The position numbers and the translations under genes are program-made. Under the pieces are notes generated by a model, which made no database searches, had not been told where the DNA came from, and saw nothing but the letters and a program-made list of their open reading frames with translations. A DNA stretch of 6,297 nucleotides, taken from Candidatus Alectryobacillus merdavium. Lineage in GTDB: Bacteria; Bacillota_I; Bacilli_A; RFN20; CAG-826. Within the stretch, counting starts at the first letter, position 1; every line of letters begins with the position of its first letter. The stretch spans positions 1-6,297 of the forward strand of contig JADIMN010000114.1 of NCBI GenBank assembly GCA_017694735.1. Reading direction: 5' to 3'. Below are positions 1 to 6,280 of this stretch, piece after piece.

Positions 1-1303
1 ATTTAGAAAGTAATAAATAACTTGGTTTTTTAGGATAACTTCTGTTTAAATAAAAAGCTGTTCCTTCACTACTATATGCCGTAGAAATAATAGAATTCGC
101 ATTTAAAGCAATTAATAAAATAATTGCTAAATTAGACATCATAACTAAAGTATTTCCAAATCCATTTACATTCATTCCACCAAATATTTTGTTCAATAGT
201 AAAACTAATAAAGGTAAAAATATAAACGCACCTAAAGATTGAATAATTACACTATTATCATTTTCAATTAATAAAAGTTCTTTTTTAATTTGAGAAAGAT
301 AATAATTACGTTTTTTATTTTTTTCTTCTTTATTTTTTGCTCTTGCTTCAAACTCAAAAGAAGATGAAGCAAGTTTAAAATATAAAGGATTTACTAAAAA
401 TAATGTAGATACAAATAAAATTCCTATTAAACCAATTATTGTAAGTCCACTATATAATCCAGGTAGTGAAAATGCTTGGAAAGAATACATAAATAATTGA
501 CCACAAGAAAAAATATTTAAATAGTAAAATGGTGAGGCATAAACAATAAAACTATTCAAAAAGTTTCTAATATATCCATAATATGTACCAACATTTGTAA
601 ATATATCTATATTATTTGGTATTAATAAAACTAAATAAGTTACTAAAGCAATTACAAGTAAATAAAAAGTTAAAAATATAATTGTTTTTAATGTAGGATG
701 ATATTTTAAAAATCTTGAAACATAATATACTGGAATACTAACAATGCTGGCTAATAATACTTCAAAAATTGTTATTATAAAAAATGCAACAAATAACCAA
801 AAATACATTATAATGCTTGCATTCATCGATAACATATAGCCTACTAATAAAGGTATTTGAATTGTTACATTTTTTAAATATTGATTTACTCCATATGCAG
901 CAAGTCTAGCAAAAAAGATAGTACTTCCACTACAAGGATATGTAATCATTATTTGATTATCTTTTGAATAATATAAAGTCTTATTAAGTCCACTAACTAA
1001 AGAAATAAAGCCAAATATCATCAAAAAGGCCATAAAAAATGTTGGAACACTTTGTGGAACATATCTTGTGGCAGCAAAAATATTTAAAAGCATTGATACT
1101 TGATAAAACATAAAGGATATAGCACATAATAAAACAAAAAGTATTGCTAAACTTAACAATTTTATTAAACTTTGTTTTTTATTTGCCTTAAAAGAAATCT
1201 TTGTTTTATCTTGTAAAAGCATTTTAAAAAGAATAAAGAACTTCTTTATTGAAAAAGATAATCTAGCTTTATTCTTTTTTTCAATACTAATACTATTTTC
1301 CAT
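1..1303 (-). CDS. ABC transporter permease subunit, partial (3' end beyond left window edge)
   Basis: This is an integral membrane protein that probably forms the translocation channel served by the ATPase domain encoded just upstream. 434 complete codons are visible with no stop. It starts with a Lys-rich cytoplasmic tail (residues 1-46), followed by roughly eight hydrophobic segments (about 47-69, 85-105, 147-190 as two, 206-228, 283-305, 353-371, 384-407). A Lys/Glu-rich cytoplasmic loop (about 320-345, including QIKKELLLIEND) separates two membrane halves. The stretches YYSKDNQIMITYP (111-123) and YSSEGTAFYLNRSYPKKP (410-427) resemble conserved cytoplasmic motifs of Bacillota ABC-2-like putative exporter permeases (SKD...LP and S.EG...P.); this family assignment is from memory of the motifs. 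The ATG overlaps the stop of the upstream gene by one base (TAATG), with AGAGG 10 bases upstream, so translation is probably coupled. The substrate is unknown. Confidence 0.8.
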   Translation of the reverse strand, partial: MENSISIEKKNKARLSFSIKKFFILFKMLLQDKTKISFKANKKQSLIKLLSLAILFVLLCAISFMFYQVSMLLNIFAATRYVPQSVPTFFMAFLMIFGFISLVSGLNKTLYYSKDNQIMITYPCSGSTIFFARLAAYGVNQYLKNVTIQIPLLVGYMLSMNASIIMYFWLFVAFFIITIFEVLLASIVSIPVYYVSRFLKYHPTLKTIIFLTFYLLVIALVTYLVLLIPNNIDIFTNVGTYYGYIRNFLNSFIVYASPFYYLNIFSCGQLFMYSFQAFSLPGLYSGLTIIGLIGILFVSTLFLVNPLYFKLASSSFEFEARAKNKEEKNKKRNYYLSQIKKELLLIENDNSVIIQSLGAFIFLPLLVLLLNKIFGGMNVNGFGNTLVMMSNLAIILLIALNANSIISTAYSSEGTAFYLNRSYPKKPSYLLLSK

Positions 1304-1318
1304 TATTTAGTAGCCTCT
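1301..1318 (-). promoter_or_regulatory. Stop/start overlap TAATG with ribosome binding site for the permease
   Basis: The TAA stop of the fusion gene (1305-1303) and the ATG of the permease (1303-1301) share one base. AGAGG (1318-1314) lies within the last codons of the fusion gene, 10 bases before the ATG. This arrangement is typical of translational coupling and fits subunits of one complex made in fixed proportion. Confidence 0.75.
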
Positions 1319-3762
1319 AATTCATTTAATAATTTATTTTCTTCTTCTTTATTATCTGCAGTCATTTCTAAGAATAGTTTTTCTAAATCAACATTGTTTT
1401 TATTTAGATTTTCTACACTATCTCTCATTATAAAATCACCATGTTTAATAATAATTACTTCATCACATAGATTTTTAACAACATCAATTAAGTGAGATGA
1501 GAAAAATACTATATTTCCCTTTTTAGCATGATCTTTCATACATTCTTTTATTTGATAAATACTATTTGGATCAACACCAGTCATTGGTTCATCTAAAATC
1601 CATATTTTAGGATTATGAATTAATGCTCCAATAATTGTTAATTTTTGTTTCATACCATGAGAATATGTTCTAATTTGTTTATCAAATTTGTCTTTTAACT
1701 CTAATTTATTTAATAATTCTTCTAGTCTAGTATTTCTATCTTCTAAAGAAACATCATATAAATCTGCAATATAATTTATATACTGTCTACCAGTAAGAGA
1801 TTCATATAATGCGTAGTGATCTGGAACAAAACCAATACAAGATTTAGCTTCTACTTCTTGATAAACTACATCAAATCCACAAGCTTTAATTTCTCCTCCA
1901 TCAAAAGTATGCATTCCTACAATACTTTTAATAATGGTTGATTTACCAGCTCCATTTTTTCCTAAGAAACCATATATTTTTCCGCCATCTAAATGAAGAG
2001 AGAAATCTTTAATTGTATAAAAATCATTTTTACCATATTTCTTTTTTAAGTGGATTATATCTAATGTAGCAGGTTTACTTTGAATCTCTTTGTAATTAAT
2101 CTTGTTCATATCTACTCCTTTTTCTTTTTGTAATTTTATAAAATTTAGTTTATTTTGATTATACTTAACATTTTTCTCATATAAGGAAGTTAATGAGTCA
2201 ACTCCTTTAAATAATATTTCATATATAAACCACATAAACAATGCTAAAACCACATAAACTAAATAAAAGATTATTAAATATAAATATCTTATTTCAACTA
2301 ATGAACCATTAACTTCAACACTAAAATAAAAATCTCTAAATATATCTTCAGCCCAACTTCCAAGTTTAGATACTATAAAATCATCATTTAAGAAGAAGAA
2401 ATTACTGCCATAAATAGTATTAAGAGTTATACATAAAACAAAATATAAGAAAAATCCAATCATACTATACATAAAGTATTTTGTTTTAGGTCTTTCATAA
2501 ACTCCTAATAAGACGATTAATATTGGCATAAAAAATGCATATAAGTGATTTATAAAAAACTCTATAGTATAGCTACTAAAAATACCATTAATATCATAAT
2601 TAGGCATTAATAAAGCTAAGAAAGCACCAATAACATTTATAAACATTGTAAAATAAAATACTTTATGAGATTTAAATACTAATGTTAATGGAATTATATA
2701 CATTGCAGTATTACATAAATGAAGTGGTAGAGCTCCAACACTACTCCATGTTTCATATCTTCTAATAGCAATATAAGAAAATAAAGCCATGAAAGAAATA
2801 AAAGTTAAAAACGCTCTTCTATGTGGAATATCAAATTTATATAACAATACAAAATAAATTACTGGCAAAATAAATGCTAAATATATCATTATTCTGTGGG
2901 TATAATTTAAATCTATTGGTGTTGGAATATTTAAGTAACTTTCTTGAAAAAGTACTTTAAACATATAATCATTTGGTAAAGTTAAAATAATTAAAATAGA
3001 TGTAATTAGTATTGGAAATACATATTCTTTTTTAAATTCAATTTTATAATCATATATCCAAATATATGTTAAAAGCCCAAGAACACTAGCATACTCTAAT
3101 GCCATAAAAATTATTCTAAAATAATATGGATCATAACTTAATGTACCATTACTAAAAACATTACCAACTATTCCTTCAACAATTAAAGGCATGCAAATAC
3201 TGCATAAAATAAATAAAGGAGTTACAAGATATTTATTTATTACATGAAATATTTTTGAATTTAAAAATTGAGATATAGCAACTAAAAATATACATGCTGT
3301 ATAAATTTGATTAAATATCACACTTACTCCAACATAAAAAGGAGACATAAAAGAACTAGTTAAACCAACAACTTCTTGTTCTAAATAATCATATCCCCCA
3401 ATTGTTCTAACTATTAAAAATAAAACTAAAAATACTGCGAAAACCCTTTTAATAAAAGTAATTATGTTTTCATCAACTTGAAAGTAATTTCTAATTTTAA
3501 TTAATAAATTTTTAGTTTTATTTTTAATACTTTTATTTTCATATAAAGGTAGTATATTTACATCTTGTTTAGAAAACTTATTTAATATTAACTTTGTTCC
3601 AAATAAAATTAATAACATTAATAATAAATAAGAAAAAGTAGCCAAATAAAAATATCTCATACCTGATGTAAGACATATAAGAAGTATGAATAAAACAAGG
3701 CTTATTACACTAATTGTAGATAATACAATAGTCTTTTTAGAGATATTTTTAATATTAAACAT
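1303..3762 (-). CDS. YwaF/TMEM164-like polytopic membrane protein fused to an ABC ATPase domain
   Basis: This 819-residue protein joins a membrane part to an ABC motor. Residues 1-515 hold about 14 hydrophobic segments. Residues about 285-515 resemble the YwaF/TIGR02206/TMEM164 family: LPLHLCN (345-351), FFINHLYAFFMP (402-413), YERP (422-425), and N448 with GSN (452-454). A charged linker (about 519-562) leads to the ATPase: Walker A GKNGAGKST (601-609), Q-loop region GFVPD (D648 where Gln is usual), signature YSHGMKQ (700-706), Walker B IWILDEP (720-726), D-loop TGVDP (728-732) and H-loop H757. All catalytic motifs are present, so the ATPase should be active. It probably energises the permease encoded immediately downstream. 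The start at M1 has only a weak Shine-Dalgarno sequence; the next Met (35) would delete the first membrane segment. YwaF proteins are normally free-standing and about 230 residues, so the fusion and the extra N-terminal membrane region are unusual. Substrate and any enzymatic activity are unknown. Confidence 0.9.
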   Translation of the reverse strand: MFNIKNISKKTIVLSTISVISLVLFILLICLTSGMRYFYLATFSYLLLMLLILFGTKLILNKFSKQDVNILPLYENKSIKNKTKNLLIKIRNYFQVDENIITFIKRVFAVFLVLFLIVRTIGGYDYLEQEVVGLTSSFMSPFYVGVSVIFNQIYTACIFLVAISQFLNSKIFHVINKYLVTPLFILCSICMPLIVEGIVGNVFSNGTLSYDPYYFRIIFMALEYASVLGLLTYIWIYDYKIEFKKEYVFPILITSILIILTLPNDYMFKVLFQESYLNIPTPIDLNYTHRIMIYLAFILPVIYFVLLYKFDIPHRRAFLTFISFMALFSYIAIRRYETWSSVGALPLHLCNTAMYIIPLTLVFKSHKVFYFTMFINVIGAFLALLMPNYDINGIFSSYTIEFFINHLYAFFMPILIVLLGVYERPKTKYFMYSMIGFFLYFVLCITLNTIYGSNFFFLNDDFIVSKLGSWAEDIFRDFYFSVEVNGSLVEIRYLYLIIFYLVYVVLALFMWFIYEILFKGVDSLTSLYEKNVKYNQNKLNFIKLQKEKGVDMNKINYKEIQSKPATLDIIHLKKKYGKNDFYTIKDFSLHLDGGKIYGFLGKNGAGKSTIIKSIVGMHTFDGGEIKACGFDVVYQEVEAKSCIGFVPDHYALYESLTGRQYINYIADLYDVSLEDRNTRLEELLNKLELKDKFDKQIRTYSHGMKQKLTIIGALIHNPKIWILDEPMTGVDPNSIYQIKECMKDHAKKGNIVFFSSHLIDVVKNLCDEVIIIKHGDFIMRDSVENLNKNNVDLEKLFLEMTADNKEEENKLLNELEATK
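2107..2120 (-). promoter_or_regulatory. Internal ribosome binding site and in-frame ATG before the ABC ATPase domain
   Basis: Inside the fusion gene the minus strand reads AAAAAGGAGTAGATATG: AAGGAG (2120-2115), a 5-base spacer, then the ATG of codon 552 (2109-2107). This is the best Shine-Dalgarno/start pair of the minus-strand cluster. It falls in the hydrophilic linker just before the ATPase domain. Initiation here would give a free 268-residue ABC ATPase (MNKINYKEIQ...), the normal size for such a subunit. It could be a functional second start or a relic of two separate genes that fused. Sequence alone cannot separate these. Confidence 0.6.
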
Positions 3763-3790
3763 TTGGCTACTTTTATAAAATTATATATTT

Positions 3791-6094
3791 TTATACATTA
3801 AATAGTTCAACAACTAAATTATATGCATTGCTTCCATTAAATGCAGCATAATCGCTAGCAATTTTACTTAAATCACTTGGAACACTTGGTTTTTGACCAA
3901 AATAGTAGAATAAACTTAAGTATTTATTTACCATCTTACTACCATCACTTCCTTCAATTGGTCCTAAACCAACTGCTGATTTAATCATTGATTCTAAAGT
4001 AACTGCACTTAAATCAGTTATATCTCCATCAGTTATATTTCCATAAATAGTGTTGTAATAAACACTATTATCTAAATTCTTACCATTTGATAAGAGAACT
4101 GTAGGGTATTTTGCAAAGAATGATGCACCATAATCATAACTTGTAGCAGCGCTTAAAAGTGCTGCAAGAGTTAATGGATTAGATAAATCTATACCACTCA
4201 TTGCTTGATCCATTTCTTCTTTTCCATCTTGATAATCTAAGTAAGTAACATCACCAATTTTAATTAAAGCATTCATATTTCCAGATAAAGGACCAGCAGT
4301 TTCCATATTAGAATTCATTGTTAAAACAATGCTATTCATTCTACCATCAGAATTAAACATACCTTTATCAATTTTATTCATTGCTGGATCAACTAAACCC
4401 TTAATACTCGCAACAGCAGAAGTTGCTCCATAAATATCAAACCATCCACCTTCTCCAGTAACAAAGTTATTTAAAATTGATTCACTATCAACAATTACAT
4501 CACTACCTTTAAGAAGTGCTTTTTCTTCTTCACTTAAATCATGTGCCCAAGAATCTTTATTGTCTAAAGCTAGTGCTTGATTTATAAATAAAAATCCTCC
4601 ACTTTTTTCTAATACACTACTTTCAACATTAATTAAAGATTCAGAATAATTAAATAACATAGTAGAAAAACAATCACTTAATCTAGAATCAACAACATTT
4701 AAAGTAGCTCTTTCTCCTTGTCTACTAGTTAATGTGTTTGTACTGCCAGCACCGTTGTTTACATTGATTGTAAAGAACTTACTAATATTTGCATTATCAA
4801 AGTTTAAAATACAACCAGATTTACTAAATAAGAGTCCACCACAAACAGCATCATCACTTTTATCCTCAGGTGTATTGTTAATATCAATTATTTGACTACT
4901 TCCAACACCTTGATTTCCAGTAACAGCTAAATCAACTATATTAAAGTTATAATTAATGTTTGCATAATCATAAGAATCATTACCAAATAATGTAGCATGT
5001 GAGTTAACAGAAGCTGTAGCGCCATCTCCAGCTTCAATTACACTTGGTTCTGGATCATTATATCTATCATCACTTCTAATCCAAGGGAAATCTTCACCTA
5101 AAGAAATACGATTATAATTTCCATATAAATTAAATGAATCACTACCTTCATTACTAGAATTTAATTCATGTTCATAAACATAAAGCCAGTCTATTAATGT
5201 TCCATATAGTGGAGAATCTTCACTAACATTAGCATTAATCTCCTCACTCCACATAACTGTAGATGGTAAATCTTCTTTAGAAAGTGTTATATCATTAAAA
5301 ATAATAAAATCTTCATAACTGGTTTGTACTCCAGTTAAATCACTTACACCTAAAACTTCTTTTTTAAGTTCTTCGTAACCACTATAAATTACACCATAAG
5401 ATTCACTACTTTTAGCATTATCAATTAAAACTAATTGTTTTGCATCGGTAATATTATATCCACCATCAACAATACTAATTTCAAGAGTTAAATCTTTAAA
5501 TGAATCTGTATCATCTGATGCTAAATAAGAAAATACTAATTTAATATCTCGTGGTTTTGATACATCAATATCTTCTTTAAATTTTAAACTTCCAATACTT
5601 TTTAATAGATCAAAATCATTATCTAAAAAGTAATCAGAATAATTTAATTCTTCATCATTGTTTTGATCATATAATTTAACATCAACATCATTTTTATCAA
5701 GCTCACTAATTGGAACGATTTCACCTAACAACATATCAAAGCCATATACAACAGGCATTATATTTACAGCATTAACAGTACCAACTCTAAATTTACCCTC
5801 ATTTGAAATAAAACTACCAGAATTAGCAACTAATCCTTCTGCGCTATCTCTATTAGTTTGAAATTTTGTATAAACTGTATTCATTTCCCATTGAACAGGA
5901 ACAACAATGTCATCAATAACACTTGTAGTATCAGAAGATGATGAACTGCTATCACTACTATTAGTAACATCTGATGTAGTAGTATTATCTGTTCCGCTAG
6001 TTTGAGTGCTACTTCCTGTATTATCACATCCAACGAGTGAAGTAGCCATTACTCCTAGTAAAGCTAGGACACTTAACATTTTGATTTTCTTCAT
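3791..6094 (-). CDS. Large secreted lipoprotein with Ser/Thr tether and beta-helix-like core
   Basis: This 767-residue protein is probably anchored by lipid on the outer face of the cell membrane. The signal peptide has MKKIK followed by a hydrophobic stretch and a lipobox LVGC, with the lipidated Cys at 23. Residues 24-62 are almost entirely Ser, Thr, Asp and Asn, a flexible tether. Residues about 63-345 are acidic and mixed in character. Residues about 375-560 show imperfect repeats of 20-26 residues with the pattern [IL]N[FV]..[ASN].[IL], as in CILNFDNANIS (428), ATLNVVDSRLS (463) and SLINVESSVLE (486), which suggests parallel beta-helix rungs. The C-terminal about 200 residues are unrecognised. 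No catalytic motif is apparent. Three further cysteines occur (418, 428, 475). As first gene after the promoter, 28 bases before the membrane-ATPase gene, it is likely the extracellular partner of the transporter: a substrate, a binding protein or a surface adhesin-like component. The start is supported by GGAGG 12 bases upstream, a slightly long spacing. Confidence 0.9.
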   Translation of the reverse strand: MKKIKMLSVLALLGVMATSLVGCDNTGSSTQTSGTDNTTTSDVTNSSDSSSSSSDTTSVIDDIVVPVQWEMNTVYTKFQTNRDSAEGLVANSGSFISNEGKFRVGTVNAVNIMPVVYGFDMLLGEIVPISELDKNDVDVKLYDQNNDEELNYSDYFLDNDFDLLKSIGSLKFKEDIDVSKPRDIKLVFSYLASDDTDSFKDLTLEISIVDGGYNITDAKQLVLIDNAKSSESYGVIYSGYEELKKEVLGVSDLTGVQTSYEDFIIFNDITLSKEDLPSTVMWSEEINANVSEDSPLYGTLIDWLYVYEHELNSSNEGSDSFNLYGNYNRISLGEDFPWIRSDDRYNDPEPSVIEAGDGATASVNSHATLFGNDSYDYANINYNFNIVDLAVTGNQGVGSSQIIDINNTPEDKSDDAVCGGLLFSKSGCILNFDNANISKFFTINVNNGAGSTNTLTSRQGERATLNVVDSRLSDCFSTMLFNYSESLINVESSVLEKSGGFLFINQALALDNKDSWAHDLSEEEKALLKGSDVIVDSESILNNFVTGEGGWFDIYGATSAVASIKGLVDPAMNKIDKGMFNSDGRMNSIVLTMNSNMETAGPLSGNMNALIKIGDVTYLDYQDGKEEMDQAMSGIDLSNPLTLAALLSAATSYDYGASFFAKYPTVLLSNGKNLDNSVYYNTIYGNITDGDITDLSAVTLESMIKSAVGLGPIEGSDGSKMVNKYLSLFYYFGQKPSVPSDLSKIASDYAAFNGSNAYNLVVELFNV
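4415..4972 (-). repeat. Imperfect protein repeats, candidate parallel beta-helix (lipoprotein residues about 375-560)
   Basis: Three rungs align by eye: 428-447 (CILNFDNANISKFFTINVNN), 463-482 (ATLNVVDSRLSDCFSTMLFN) and 486-505 (SLINVESSVLEKSGGFLFIN). Each has an aliphatic-Asn-aliphatic strand, a small polar turn, a second short aliphatic position, and a closing strand ending in Asn. Flanking stretches near 377-406 and 531-556 fit more loosely. This periodicity is typical of right-handed beta-helix proteins (pectate-lyase-like fold), many of which bind or cut polysaccharide. No active-site residues are identifiable. Confidence 0.55.
6026..6094 (-). other. Lipoprotein signal peptide (residues 1-23, lipobox LVGC)
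   Basis: There is a basic n-region (K2, K3, K5), an uninterrupted hydrophobic core (residues 6-19) and L20-V21-G22-C23. This is a textbook signal peptidase II site; cleavage would leave lipidated Cys23 as the new N-terminus. The following Asp24 is compatible with retention at the membrane in a Gram-positive-type cell. Confidence 0.9.
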
Positions 6095-6106
6095 AAAATT
6101 AAAAAA

Positions 6107-6111
6107 CCTCC
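6107..6111 (-). promoter_or_regulatory. Ribosome binding site of the lipoprotein gene
   Basis: GGAGG on the minus strand lies 12 bases before the ATG at 6094, separated by a run of T and A. The spacing is longer than optimal but no closer purine-rich stretch exists. It is preceded by AAAAGTGGA, a motif also found in the plus-strand hairpin of the same intergenic region. Confidence 0.75.
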
Positions 6112-6129
6112 ACTTTTGGGTCTAAGCAT

Positions 6130-6158
6130 ATACTACTATAATAGAATATTTTAGTCAA
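6130..6158 (-). promoter_or_regulatory. Candidate sigma-A-type promoter for the lipoprotein-transporter operon
   Basis: The minus strand has TTGACT (6158-6153), five of six consensus bases, a 17-base spacer, and TAGTAT (6135-6130), four of six. The expected transcription start is near 6123, giving a leader of about 28 bases before the lipoprotein ATG. No other credible promoter occurs between here and the three genes, so they are probably one operon. A TATTAT at better consensus lies too close to the -35 box to be used with it. Confidence 0.6.
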
Positions 6159-6163
6159 CTAAA
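6150..6163. promoter_or_regulatory. 14-bp palindrome over the -35 box, candidate operator
   Basis: TTTAGT-CA-ACTAAA is a perfect inverted repeat with 6-bp arms and a 2-bp centre. It covers the minus-strand TTGACT box completely. A dimeric repressor bound here would block the operon promoter. No regulator gene is visible, and short palindromes arise easily in A+T-rich DNA, so this is a candidate only. Confidence 0.35.
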
Positions 6164-6171
6164 GTAAATTA

Positions 6172-6177
6172 TATAAT
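6172..6177 (+). promoter_or_regulatory. Possible -10 box (TATAAT) for a divergent plus-strand transcript
   Basis: A perfect TATAAT lies upstream of the plus-strand hairpin and ribosome binding site, but no good -35 box sits 16-18 bases before it and the surrounding 25 bases are almost all A and T. It is included because the plus-strand ribosome binding site at the window edge requires a promoter somewhere upstream. Confidence 0.3.
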
Positions 6178-6224
6178 TATATATAAATATATAAAAAAGA
6201 GGACTCATATTGGAGTGCTAGGAT

Positions 6225-6268
6225 AAAAGTGGACAAGGGTAAAAAAACACCCATCCACTTTTTTCTTT
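6225..6268 (+). terminator. Rho-independent terminator-like hairpin in the leader of a divergent gene
   Basis: AAAAGTGGA (6225-6233) pairs with TCCACTTTT (6254-6262) over 9 bp. An inner GGGT (6237-6240) pairs with ACCC (6249-6252) around an 8-base A-rich loop. The stem is followed by TTTTTTCTTTGTT. As a plus-strand RNA this is a good intrinsic terminator. In the opposite direction the trailing T run is only four bases. Because a strong ribosome binding site follows within about 15 bases, it may act as an attenuator for the gene starting at the right edge. Confidence 0.65.
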
Positions 6269-6280
6269 GTTATTCTATTA

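Noticed and set aside
3780..3810. Possible internal promoter before the fusion gene: TTGAAC (3810-3805) and TATAAT (3785-3780) on the minus strand.
   Set aside because: The spacer is 19 bases, the -35 lies in coding sequence, and the predicted start would leave a leader of only about ten bases; such matches are common in this A+T-rich DNA.
5926..6010. Low-complexity run of Ser/Thr/Asp codons resembling a DNA microsatellite.
   Set aside because: The codons are mixed and the run matches the usual flexible tether after a lipoprotein Cys; no exact tandem unit is seen.
6171..6196. A+T-rich alternating stretch as a replication origin or DNA-unwinding element.
   Set aside because: No DnaA-box-like sequences or iterons are nearby; it is more simply promoter-region DNA between divergent genes.
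6225..6262. Hairpin as a CRISPR repeat or insertion-sequence terminal repeat.
   Set aside because: Only one hairpin unit, no spaced direct repeats, no transposase and no target-site duplication; the T run fits a terminator.
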